A DNA stretch of 64,000 nt from Pseudonocardia humida (lineage in GTDB: Bacteria > Actinomycetota > Actinomycetes > Mycobacteriales > Pseudonocardiaceae), in assembly GCF_023898865.1 (NCBI RefSeq), contig NZ_JAGSOV010000045.1, positions 23,852 to 87,851 on the forward strand, written 5' to 3'. Made by a program: the position numbers and the translations under genes. Shown here piece by piece: positions 1 to 7,049 of this stretch (the first letter of the stretch is position 1; the number at the start of each line of letters is the position of its first letter). Below the pieces are notes generated by a model that saw only the letters and a program-made list of their open reading frames with translations, was not told where the DNA came from and ran no database searches.

Positions 1-1
1 T

Positions 2-484
2 CCCGCTCCAGCCGCCCCTGCGCCCGCTCCGGCCGCGGCGCCCGCCGTGCCCGCGGTCCCGGTCGTCGTCCCGCAGGAGGCGCCCGCCCGACCGGCCGCG
101 CCGCCGAAGGCCCCGACCGCCCCGAGCGCCGTCCCCGGCACGCCGTGCCTGTCCAGCGCCCGCGCCTGCGTCGACCTGTCGGCCAACCAGGCCTGGCTGA
201 TCAGCGGCGGCGCGATCTCCTACGGCCCGGTGCCGATCACCAGCGGCCGCAAGGGCTACCGGACCCCGCCGGGCACCTTCAACGTCACGTTCAAGAACCG
301 CCACCACGTCAGCTCGATCTACGACGCGCCGATGCCGTACTCGGTGTTCTTCAACGGCGGCATCGCCTTCCACCAGGGCAGCCTGCGGGAGAAGTCGCAC
401 GGGTGCATCCACCTGTCCCGCGCGGCCGCGCGGGAGTTCTTCGGCTCGCTCGGCCGCGGCGATGTGGTGCAGGTCGTGCGGTAA
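2..484 (+). CDS. L,D-transpeptidase (YkuD fold), 5'-truncated by window edge
   Basis: This is the C-terminal part of an L,D-transpeptidase, which forms 3-3 cross-links in peptidoglycan outside the cytoplasmic membrane. The frame is open to the left edge and the visible N-terminal part is an Ala/Pro-rich linker, typical of an exported wall enzyme whose signal sequence lies before the window. The catalytic domain follows, with the YkuD active-site signature SHGCIHLS (nucleophilic Cys, upstream His) and FHQG before it. The frame ends at DVVQVVR. An ATG at 47 lies inside the linker and is unlikely to be the real start. The family call is secure; the substrate class is known for the family and the missing N terminus cannot be judged. 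Confidence 0.85.
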   Translation, partial: PAPAAPAPAPAAAPAVPAVPVVVPQEAPARPAAPPKAPTAPSAVPGTPCLSSARACVDLSANQAWLISGGAISYGPVPITSGRKGYRTPPGTFNVTFKNRHHVSSIYDAPMPYSVFFNGGIAFHQGSLREKSHGCIHLSRAAAREFFGSLGRGDVVQVVR

Positions 485-536
485 GCGACAGCACGCGCGG
501 GATGCGCCCCCGCACGCCGGGCGGAAGACTCTCGTC

Positions 537-1973
537 ATGGCCACCGACGACGCAGCCGCCCCCACCGGCGCGGACAGCTCCGGGTTCCGCACCGAGCACG
601 ACACGATGGGCGAGGTCCGGGTACCCGCCGACGCCCTGTGGCGGGCCCAGACCCAGCGCGCCGTGCAGAACTTCCCGATCTCCGGCCGCGGCCTGGAGCG
701 ATCCCAGATCCGCGCGCTCGGCCTGGTCAAGGCGGCCGCGGCGCGGGTCAACGGCAAGATCGGGGTGCTCGACGCGGAGAAGGCCGACGCGATCGCGGCC
801 GCCGCCGACCGGGTCGCCGCGGGCGAGTTCGACGACCACTTCCCGATCGACGTCTTCCAGACCGGGTCGGGCACCAGCTCGAACATGAACGCCAACGAGG
901 TCATCGCCTCGGTGGCGGCGGCGTCCGGCGTGCAGGTGCACCCGAACGACCACGTCAACGCCTCGCAGTCGTCCAACGACGTGTTCCCGACGACCATCCA
1001 CCTGGCCGCGACCGAGGCCCTGGCCACCGACCTGGTCGACGCGCTCGACCACCTGGCGGGCGCGCTGCGCCGGCGCGCGGGCGACTGGGCCGACGTGGTC
1101 AAGGCCGGCCGCACGCACCTGATGGACGCCGTCCCGGTCACCCTGGGCCAGGAGGCGGGCGGGTGGGCCACCCAGGTCGAGTACGGCGCCGACCGGGTCC
1201 GCGGCGTCCTGCCCCGGCTCGGCCAGCTGCCGATCGGCGGCACCGCGGTCGGCACCGGCATCAACGCGCCGGAGGGCTTCGGCGCCATGGTCGTCGACGA
1301 GCTGCGCACCGCCACCGAGCTGTTCGTGCTGACCGAGGCCGAGGACCACTTCGAGGCGCAGGGCGCGCGCGACGGGCTGGTCGAGGCGTCGGGCGCGCTG
1401 CGCACGATCGCGGTGTCCCTGTTCAAGATCGCCAACGACCTCCGCTGGCTGGGCTCCGGCCCGCGCGCAGGCCTGGCCGAGCTGCGCCTGCCCGACCTGC
1501 AGCCGGGCAGCTCGATCATGCCGGGCAAGGTCAACCCGGTGATCAGCGAGGCGACGATGATGGTGGCCGCGCAGGTCATCGGCAACGACGCCACCGTCGC
1601 CTTCGCCGGCAGCCAGGGCAACTTCGAGCTCAACGTGATGATGCCGGTGATGGCCCGCAACCTGCTGGAGTCGGCGCGGCTGCTGACCGCGGTGGCCCGC
1701 CTGCTGGCCGACAAGGTCGTCGACGGCGCCGAGGCCGACGTCGAGCGGGCCCGCGAGTACGCCGAGTCGTCGCCGTCGGTGGTGACGCCGCTGAACCGCT
1801 ACCTCGGCTACGAGGAGGCGGCCTCGATCGCGAAGCAGTCGCTCAAGGAGCGCAAGACCATCCGCGAGGTCGTGGTGGAGCGGGGGCACGTGCGCGACGG
1901 GAAGCTCACCGAGGAGCAGCTCGACACCGCGCTCGACGTGCTGGGGATGACCCGCGGCAGCGCCGGGGGCTGA
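537..1973 (+). CDS. fumC: Class II fumarate hydratase
   Basis: The 478-residue product is a class II (iron-independent) fumarase, which interconverts fumarate and L-malate in the TCA cycle. It carries the superfamily signature GSSIMPGKVNP at about residues 324-334, the TGSGTSSNMNANEV segment and the GRTHLMDAVP segment that form the shared active site of the homotetramer. Length fits FumC (about 460-480). I chose the ATG at 537 because the protein then starts shortly before the conserved FRTEHDTMGEV; a longer frame opens at 462 but would add residues unlike the family. It is transcribed away from the upstream transpeptidase and convergent with the WYL gene, 11 nt downstream. FumC is clearer than aspartase because the N-terminal part matches fumarases. 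Confidence 0.95.
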   Translation: MATDDAAAPTGADSSGFRTEHDTMGEVRVPADALWRAQTQRAVQNFPISGRGLERSQIRALGLVKAAAARVNGKIGVLDAEKADAIAAAADRVAAGEFDDHFPIDVFQTGSGTSSNMNANEVIASVAAASGVQVHPNDHVNASQSSNDVFPTTIHLAATEALATDLVDALDHLAGALRRRAGDWADVVKAGRTHLMDAVPVTLGQEAGGWATQVEYGADRVRGVLPRLGQLPIGGTAVGTGINAPEGFGAMVVDELRTATELFVLTEAEDHFEAQGARDGLVEASGALRTIAVSLFKIANDLRWLGSGPRAGLAELRLPDLQPGSSIMPGKVNPVISEATMMVAAQVIGNDATVAFAGSQGNFELNVMMPVMARNLLESARLLTAVARLLADKVVDGAEADVERAREYAESSPSVVTPLNRYLGYEEAASIAKQSLKERKTIREVVVERGHVRDGKLTEEQLDTALDVLGMTRGSAGG

Positions 1974-1984
1974 CCGCGGCCGCG

Positions 1985-2953
1985 TCAGGCGGGCTCGGCC
2001 GCGGCGCGGGCGAAGCGGGTGGCCAGCTCGCCCACCAGGGTGCGCAGCCCCGGCGGTGAGACCACCTCGAACTCCTCGCCGAGCACGCCCAGCGCCATGG
2101 CGGGCCAGGACAGGTCGTCGGTGGTCATGGTGACGCGGGTGCGCTCGGGCCCGAGCTCCTCGACGACGAACCACCGGCCCATGCGCTCGCGCACCGCGGC
2201 CGCCGGGGCCTCGACCAGCGCCTCCACCGCGTGCGACGCCGGGATGCGGGTGATCCCGGCCCGGACGAACGCCGCGGCGTCCTCGGCGGGCAGCTCGCGG
2301 GGGCGGAACCGGGCGCCGGTCCCCCGCGGGCCGGTGACCCGGTCGAGGCGGAAGCTGCGCCAGTCGGTGCGGTCGAGGTCGTAGGCCACGACGTACCAGC
2401 GCCGCCCCAGCGACACCAGCCGCAGCGGCTCGGCGTGACGGGCCGTGTCGGCGCCGTCGTGGGCGGTGTAGCGGAACCGCACCCGCTCGGCGTCGCGGCA
2501 GGCCTGGGCGAGGACGGAGAGCACGTCGGGGTCGACGGCCGGGCCGGGCGCGCCGCCCCACGAGCCGGGCACGGTGACCGCCCGGACGGCGTCGACGCGG
2601 CGGCGCAGCCGGGCCGGCATGACCTGCACGACCTTGGCCAGCGCCCGCGCCGCGGCCTCCTCGATGCCCGAGGTCGCGCCCTGGGTGGCGGCCTGCATCC
2701 CGACCGCCAGCGCGACGGCCTCCTCGTCGTCGAGGATCAGCGGCGGCAGCGACGCCCCCGCGGCCAGCTGGTAGCCGCCGTCGACGCCGCGGCTGGCCTC
2801 GACGGGGTAGCCCAGCTCGCGCAGCCGGTCGACGTCGCGGCGCAGCGTGCGGGGCGAGACCCCGAGCTTGTCGGCGAGCACCGGGCCCGGCCAGTACCGC
2901 CGCGTCTGCAGCAGGGACAGCAGCCGCAGGGTGCGGGAGCTCGTGTTCGCCAT
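1985..2953 (-). CDS. WYL-domain transcriptional regulator
   Basis: The 322-residue protein has an N-terminal winged helix-turn-helix (SRTLRLLSLLQTRRYWPGPVLA... with TLRRDVDRLRELGYPV as recognition region, residues about 5-60) followed by a WYL domain (about 140-215, containing RWYVVAYDLDRTDWRSFRLDRV) and a C-terminal WCX-like extension. WYL proteins are ligand-responsive transcription factors. The ATG at 2953 is preferred over an upstream in-frame ATG at 3028 because the longer form would read through the two GGTCA-N5-TGACC operator-like palindromes. The gene is divergent from the DinB gene at 3090, the usual arrangement for a regulator and its target. The ligand is unknown. Confidence 0.88.
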   Translation of the reverse strand: MANTSSRTLRLLSLLQTRRYWPGPVLADKLGVSPRTLRRDVDRLRELGYPVEASRGVDGGYQLAAGASLPPLILDDEEAVALAVGMQAATQGATSGIEEAAARALAKVVQVMPARLRRRVDAVRAVTVPGSWGGAPGPAVDPDVLSVLAQACRDAERVRFRYTAHDGADTARHAEPLRLVSLGRRWYVVAYDLDRTDWRSFRLDRVTGPRGTGARFRPRELPAEDAAAFVRAGITRIPASHAVEALVEAPAAAVRERMGRWFVVEELGPERTRVTMTTDDLSWPAMALGVLGEEFEVVSPPGLRTLVGELATRFARAAAEPA

Positions 2954-2976
2954 GGGTCCATCCTGCGCCGGATTCC

Positions 2977-2991
2977 GGTCAGGAAATGACC
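2977..2991. promoter_or_regulatory. Operator-like palindrome 1 (GGTCA-N5-TGACC)
   Basis: GGTCAGGAAATGACC is a perfect inverted repeat with 5-bp arms and 5-bp spacer. It lies just upstream of the WYL gene start and is the left member of a tandem pair 30 bp apart. Autoregulation by the WYL protein is inferred. Confidence 0.6.
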
Positions 2992-3006
2992 GTTGGGCAA
3001 CATTGA

Positions 3007-3021
3007 GGTCAGGAAGTGACC
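3007..3021. promoter_or_regulatory. Operator-like palindrome 2 (GGTCA-N5-TGACC)
   Basis: GGTCAGGAAGTGACC repeats the first site with one spacer change (A to G). The 30-bp offset puts both sites on nearly the same DNA face, suited to cooperative binding by one dimeric regulator between the divergent genes. Confidence 0.6.
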
Positions 3022-3089
3022 GCTGCACCCCCTAGCCTTGTCCCGGTGAGCGAGTCGGGGATCCGACCCCACGATCGAGAGGCCAGGAG

Positions 3090-3611
3090 ATGACGACGAT
3101 GGAGCAGACCCTCACCGGTGAGCGCGCCGACCTGCTGGAGACCCTGCGGATGCACCGCGCCCTGCTGCGCGGCACCGCCCGCGACCTGACCGACGAGCAG
3201 GCCGCCACCCGCAGCACCGTCAGCGAGCTGACCGTGGGCGGGCTGATCAAGCACGTCGCCCTCATGGAGTCGCAGTGGGTCGACTTCATCGAGCAGGGCA
3301 CCTCGGCGATGGAGTCGTCCCCCGACGACGACTGGGCGGAGTTCGGCAACACCTTCCGGATGCTGGAGGGCGAGACGCTGCAGGTCCTGCTCGACCGCTA
3401 CGACGAGATCGCCCGGCGCACCGACGAGGTGGTGGCGACGCTGCCCGACCTGGACCTGTCGCACCCGCTGCCGGAGGCGCCGTGGTTCCCGCCGGGCGCG
3501 CGCCGCTCGGCCCGCCGGGTGTTCATGGGCCTCATCGCCGAGATCGCCCAGCACGCCGGGCACGCCGACATCATCCGCGAGGCGATCGACGGCCAGAAGT
3601 CGATGGGCTGA
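3090..3611 (+). CDS. DinB-family (DfsB-like) protein
   Basis: The 173-residue protein looks like a DinB/YfiT four-helix-bundle metalloprotein: early LLETLRMHRALLRGTARDLTDEQA, a central IKHVALMESQWVDFI carrying a likely metal His, and C-terminal AEIAQHAGHADIIREAIDG carrying two further His. Members are thiol-dependent transferases or of unknown activity. The ATG at 3090 abuts an AGGAG; an in-frame ATG at 3099 has better spacing (9 nt) and could be the true start. The gene is divergent from the WYL regulator with the paired palindromes between them, so it is the probable regulated target. The substrate cannot be read from sequence. Confidence 0.85.
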   Translation: MTTMEQTLTGERADLLETLRMHRALLRGTARDLTDEQAATRSTVSELTVGGLIKHVALMESQWVDFIEQGTSAMESSPDDDWAEFGNTFRMLEGETLQVLLDRYDEIARRTDEVVATLPDLDLSHPLPEAPWFPPGARRSARRVFMGLIAEIAQHAGHADIIREAIDGQKSMG

Positions 3612-3660
3612 CGACAGGTCGGCGGGGGCGGCTGTCGGTCGGCGCTGCCAGGATGGGTCC

Positions 3661-5169
3661 ATGCTGCTCAGCGACGTGGTCGCCACCTCGGCCGCGGTCG
3701 GGGCCACCCGCTCCCGCACCGCCAAGGCCGCCGCGCTCGCCGACGCACTGCGCGCGGCCGCCCCGGCCGAGGTGGAGGCGGTCACCGCGTGGCTGTCCGG
3801 GGAGGCCCGGCAGGGCCGGATCGGCGCCGGGTGGCGCACCCTGGCCGCCCTCGACCACGCCCCGGCCGCCCAGCCGTCCCTGCGGGTCGACGTGGTCGAC
3901 CGGCTCCTCGACGAGCTGGCCGCCACCACCGGCAGCGGCTCGGTCGCCCGCCGCGCCGCGCTGCTGGGCGAGCTGTTCGGCGCCGCGACCGCCGACGAGC
4001 AGGCCTTCCTGCGCCGGCTGATCACCGGCGAGCTGCGTCAGGGGGCGCTGGAGGGCGTGATGCTGGAGGCCATCGCGTCCGCCGCCGAGGTGCCGGCCGC
4101 CGTGGTGCGCCGCGCCTTCATGCTCTCCGGTCGACTGCCCGGCACCGCCGCGCTGGCCCTGTCCGGTGGGGTCGAGGCCCTGCGGGCGGTGGCGCTGCGG
4201 GTCGGCACCCCGGTCCGGCCGATGCTCGCCTCCCCGGCCGACTCGCTTGACGGCGCCCTCGCCGACCTCGGCTCCGACGTCAGCGTCGAGTACAAGCTCG
4301 ACGGCGCCCGCATCCAGGTCCACCGCGACGGCGCCGACGTCCGCGTCTGGACCAGGACGCTGCGCGAGATCACCGCCGCCGTCCCGGAGCTGGTCGAGTT
4401 CGTCCGCGGCCTGCCGTGCACGTCGGTCGTGCTCGACGGCGAGACCCTCGCCCTCACCGACGAGGGCCGCCCCCGCCCCTTCCAGGAGACGATGAGCCGC
4501 TTCGGCGCCGCCGCCGGCGACCAGCTGCTGGCGCCCTTCTTCTTCGACTGCCTCGCCCTCGACGGCGCCGACCTGCTCGACGAGCCGCTCGCCGTCCGGC
4601 TGGAGGCCCTGGAGACGGTCGCCGGCGCGCACCGCATGCCGGGGCGGCTGCGGCCCACCCCCGACGAAGCAGCGCAGGTCCTGGCCGACGCCATGGACGC
4701 CGGCCACGAGGGCGTCATGGTCAAGTCGCTGGCCGCCCCGTACGCCGCGGGCCGGCGCGGCAAGGCCTGGCAGAAGGTCAAGCCGGTGCACACCCTCGAC
4801 CTCGTCGTGATCGGCGCCGAGTGGGGCTACGGCCGGCGTACGGGCTCGCTGTCCAACATCCACCTCGGCGCCCGCGACCCCGACGGCGGCGAGCCGATCA
4901 TGGTGGGCAAGACGTTCAAGGGCATGACCGACGAGCTGCTGGCCTGGCAGACGGCCACCTTCCCGCGGTACGCGCGGGAGGAGGTGCCGGGCGCGGTGCT
5001 GCTGCGCCCGGAGCTGGTCGTCGAGATCGAGCTCGACGGCGCCCAGCGCAGCACGCGCTACCCCGGCGGCGTGGCGCTGCGGTTCGCCCGGGTCCTGCGC
5101 TACCGCCCGGACAAGACCCCCGCCGAGGCCGACACGATCGACGCGGTGCGGGCGATGCTGCGCGACTGA
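3661..5169 (+). CDS. ATP-dependent DNA ligase (LigB/LigC-type)
   Basis: The 502-residue protein is an ATP-dependent DNA ligase. An N-terminal all-helical DNA-binding domain (about 1-190) precedes the adenylation domain with motif I EYKLDGARIQ (nucleophilic Lys at residue 212), motif III-like FFFDCLALDG, motif IV GHEGVMVKS and motif V AWQKVKP, then an OB-fold domain (from about 385). This resembles mycobacterial LigB more than the small LigC/LigD types. The family joins nicks through an enzyme-AMP intermediate; the main replicative ligase in such bacteria is NAD-dependent, so this is probably an accessory repair ligase. The ATG at 3661 follows a weak AGGAT. It is convergent with the thioesterase gene. 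Confidence 0.93.
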   Translation: MLLSDVVATSAAVGATRSRTAKAAALADALRAAAPAEVEAVTAWLSGEARQGRIGAGWRTLAALDHAPAAQPSLRVDVVDRLLDELAATTGSGSVARRAALLGELFGAATADEQAFLRRLITGELRQGALEGVMLEAIASAAEVPAAVVRRAFMLSGRLPGTAALALSGGVEALRAVALRVGTPVRPMLASPADSLDGALADLGSDVSVEYKLDGARIQVHRDGADVRVWTRTLREITAAVPELVEFVRGLPCTSVVLDGETLALTDEGRPRPFQETMSRFGAAAGDQLLAPFFFDCLALDGADLLDEPLAVRLEALETVAGAHRMPGRLRPTPDEAAQVLADAMDAGHEGVMVKSLAAPYAAGRRGKAWQKVKPVHTLDLVVIGAEWGYGRRTGSLSNIHLGARDPDGGEPIMVGKTFKGMTDELLAWQTATFPRYAREEVPGAVLLRPELVVEIELDGAQRSTRYPGGVALRFARVLRYRPDKTPAEADTIDAVRAMLRD

Positions 5170-5197
5170 CTCGGTTTCGCGCGGCCCGTTCCGACCG

Positions 5198-5617
5198 CTA
5201 CCGGGCGCCGGGGAGCGTGGCGATGGTGCCCTGCGCGACGGCGCAGAGGGTCGGCTCCCCCGCGTCGCTCAGCGCCTCGACGTCGCACCGGCACACGACC
5301 CGCGCCCGCCCGGCCCGTACCACCCGGGCGCGGGCGCGCAGGGTGCGGCCCGTGGCCGGGCGCAGGTAGTCGATGGTGAGCCCGGCGGTCACCAGGCCGG
5401 AGCCGACGGCCGCGCCCGCGGCGAAGGTGAGCGCGTTGTCGGCGGCGTAGCTGAGCACGCCGCCGTGCACGAAGCCCATCTGCTGGCGCAGGTCGTCGCG
5501 GATGTCCAGCTCCAGCACCGCCACCCCGTCCCCGAACTCGGTCAGCCGCGCCCCGAGCAGCCGGCTGAACGGCTGCGACTCCAGGATCCCCTGCGCGTAC
5601 TCGAGCGGTGTCGTCAT
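5198..5617 (-). CDS. PaaI-family (hotdog) thioesterase
   Basis: The 139-residue product is a hotdog-fold acyl-CoA thioesterase of the PaaI/YbgC type: GFVHGGVLSYAADNALTFAAG contains the HGG motif and the central hotdog helix, and VTAGLTIDYLRPATG is the following strand region. Such enzymes hydrolyse acyl- or aryl-CoA esters in the cytoplasm. I chose the ATG at 5617 because GAGGTGGGG stands directly before it; the in-frame ATG at 5635 lies inside the palindrome. The Shine-Dalgarno region overlaps one arm of the 5624-5645 palindrome, so a bound regulator or an RNA hairpin could block expression. The MarR gene is divergent and is its probable controller. Confidence 0.85.
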   Translation of the reverse strand: MTTPLEYAQGILESQPFSRLLGARLTEFGDGVAVLELDIRDDLRQQMGFVHGGVLSYAADNALTFAAGAAVGSGLVTAGLTIDYLRPATGRTLRARARVVRAGRARVVCRCDVEALSDAGEPTLCAVAQGTIATLPGAR

Positions 5618-5623
5618 CCCCAC

Positions 5624-5645
5624 CTCACTTCGCATCTGAAGTGAG
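5624..5645. promoter_or_regulatory. Palindromic operator between thioesterase and MarR genes
   Basis: Perfect inverted repeat CTCACTTC / GAAGTGAG (8-bp arms, 6-bp spacer GCATCT) in the divergent intergenic region. Size and symmetry fit a MarR dimer. One arm overlaps the Shine-Dalgarno of the thioesterase gene. Confidence 0.65.
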
Positions 5646-5682
5646 CATCGCGCCCGCCGCCGCCGACTGTCAAGATCGCGGG

Positions 5683-6111
5683 GTGGCCGACCCCGATCAG
5701 CGCCTGTTCTTCCTGCTCCAGCGCGCGGCGCACACCCTGCGCCTGGCCGCCGACCGGCGCTGCCTGGCCGCGGCGGGCATCACGACCGCGCAGCTCGGCG
5801 CGCTGTACGCCGTGCGCGACCAGCCCGGGACCACCCAGCGGCAACTCGCCCGCACCCTCGGCCTGCGGGAATCCGCGGTCACCGGCCTGGTCGGCCGGCT
5901 CGTCGCGGCCGACATGCTGACCCGCGGCGCCCACCCGGACGAGCACCGAGCGGTGGTGCTCGAACTCTCGACGAGGGGCACCGAGGCCCTCGCCGCCGTC
6001 CAGCCCGAGGTCGACCGGTTCAACGCCGAGCTGCACGACCTGCTGGGCGACGGGTTCGACAGCACGTCCGAGGCGATGCACCGACTCGCGCACTGGAACC
6101 CCGCCGAGTGA
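5683..6111 (+). CDS. MarR-family transcriptional regulator
   Basis: The 142-residue protein is a MarR-type winged-helix regulator. An N-terminal dimerisation helix (LFFLLQRAAHTLRLAADR) is followed by the wHTH: TTAQLGALYAVRDQPGTTQRQLA, then RTLGLRESAVTGLVGRLVAA as recognition helix, and the wing MLTRGAHPDEHRAVVLELSTRG. The GTG at 5683 is chosen because the family starts about 10-15 residues before LFFLLQRAAH; an upstream ATG at 5608 would overlap the thioesterase gene and read through the palindrome. By analogy with PaaI-adjacent MarR proteins it may sense an aromatic or acyl-CoA ligand, which is inference. Confidence 0.88.
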   Translation: MADPDQRLFFLLQRAAHTLRLAADRRCLAAAGITTAQLGALYAVRDQPGTTQRQLARTLGLRESAVTGLVGRLVAADMLTRGAHPDEHRAVVLELSTRGTEALAAVQPEVDRFNAELHDLLGDGFDSTSEAMHRLAHWNPAE

Positions 6112-6140
6112 CCTCGCGGTGCCTCCACCAGCGGATCCGA

Positions 6141-6186
6141 CTTGCCAGTCAGGAAAGTGAAGTGCTAACTTGCCTGCAAGGAAAGT
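6141..6186. promoter_or_regulatory. Direct-repeat operator candidate upstream of membrane protein operon
   Basis: Two 18-bp direct repeats, CTTGCCAGTCAGGAAAGT (6141-6158) and CTTGCCTGCAAGGAAAGT (6169-6186), match at 15 of 18 positions and are offset by 28 bp. The second contains the inverted repeat CTTGC-CT-GCAAG. They end 22 bp before the ATG at 6209. The winged-helix protein encoded second in the operon is the natural candidate binder. Confidence 0.5.
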
Positions 6187-6208
6187 CAAACGTGTGGAGG
6201 TGGAACCG

Positions 6209-6661
6209 ATGGTCGACTCCGAGGAAGCGCGCGCCCGCCTGGCCGAGATCGCCGAGCGGCGCAAGCAGGTGCTCGACGGCACGACCCGCGGGCGGCACCG
6301 CGGCTGGGACACCACCGGACTGGTGGCGCTGGTCGCCGGCTTCGCGGCGATGGACCTGCCCGTGCCGATGGCCCTGCGGCTCAGCCTGTTCGGCGGAGCG
6401 GTGATCGCCGCGCTCGCCTGCTTCACCCACGCCGGCCGGCACGGCCGGGTGGCCATGCACAGGTCCCAGATGACCCCCCGCTTCTGGGCCCTGCTCGCCG
6501 GCGGCGCGCTGGCCTCCGCCGCGCTCACCGTCGCCGGCCTGCGGCTGCTCGACCAGATCGACTTCCCGCTGCGCAACACGCTCGTCGGCGTGGTGCTGGC
6601 CGTCTTCATCGCGGCCACCCACCCGCTCTACCGGGCGCTGCTGCTGCGGACCGCCCGGTGA
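6209..6661 (+). CDS. Small integral membrane protein
   Basis: The 150-residue protein starts with a charged helix (EEARARLAEIAERRKQVLDG) and then has about four predicted membrane segments: GLVALVAGFAAMDLPVPMAL, LFGGAVIAALACFTHAG, WALLAGGALASAALTVAGL and LVGVVLAVFIAATHPLY. I recognise no catalytic motif. The ATG at 6209 follows GGAGGTGG at ideal spacing. The next gene, a winged-helix regulator, overlaps its stop codon by 4 nt (GTGA), so the two are translated together. This pairing of a short multi-TM protein with an HTH protein is common in actinobacteria; the function is unknown. Confidence 0.75.
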   Translation: MVDSEEARARLAEIAERRKQVLDGTTRGRHRGWDTTGLVALVAGFAAMDLPVPMALRLSLFGGAVIAALACFTHAGRHGRVAMHRSQMTPRFWALLAGGALASAALTVAGLRLLDQIDFPLRNTLVGVVLAVFIAATHPLYRALLLRTAR

Positions 6662-6975
6662 GCACACCCCCCGGCTTCGACGAGCTCATCCACCCGCCGA
6701 CCCGGCTCGGCCTGGTGGCGCTGCTGGCCGCGACGCAGTGGGCCGAGTTCAGCTTCCTCAAGGAGAGCCTCGGACTCAGCGACTCGGCGCTGTCCAAGCA
6801 GGTCTCGACGCTCGCCGAGGCCGGGTACGCGGAGGTGCGCAAGGAAGGCGCCGGACGGCGGCGGCGCACGCTGGTCAGCCTCACCGACCAGGGCCGCACG
6901 GCGTTCGACGGCCACGTCGACGCACTGCGGCGGCTGGTCGGACCCACCGTGGTGAGCCCGGCGGAGGCGCCGTAG
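6658..6975 (+). CDS. Winged-helix transcriptional regulator (HTH_34-like)
   Basis: The 105-residue protein is almost entirely one winged helix-turn-helix: RLGLVALLAATQWAEFSFLK, then the recognition region GLSDSALSKQVSTLAEAGY and a basic wing KEGAGRRRRTLVSLTDQG. This matches the short MarR/ArsR-like family PF13601, which has no separate ligand domain. Translation starts at GTG 6658 inside the stop codon of the membrane protein gene. It probably represses its own operon through the direct repeats at 6141-6186 (inference). Confidence 0.85.
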   Translation: MSTPPGFDELIHPPTRLGLVALLAATQWAEFSFLKESLGLSDSALSKQVSTLAEAGYAEVRKEGAGRRRRTLVSLTDQGRTAFDGHVDALRRLVGPTVVSPAEAP

Positions 6976-7034
6976 CCGGCGTCCGGCCCGGCCGGACGCC
7001 GGCCGCGACCGGAACGAACGCGGCCGGACGGGCG

Positions 7035-7048
7035 TAGTATCCCGATAC
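7035..7048 (+). promoter_or_regulatory. Promoter -10 with overlapping palindrome before guaB1
   Basis: TAGTAT (7035-7040) is a good -10 hexamer ending 9 nt before the GTG at 7050, so the transcript may be leaderless or nearly so. It overlaps GTATC-CC-GATAC (7037-7048), a perfect inverted repeat that could be an operator. Confidence 0.45.
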
Positions 7049-7049
7049 C

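Noticed and set aside
351..2561. A 736-codon open frame on the minus strand across fumC
   Set aside because: It is antisense to a clear fumarase and rich in Arg/Pro/Ala/Gly, the signature of a GC-driven shadow frame.
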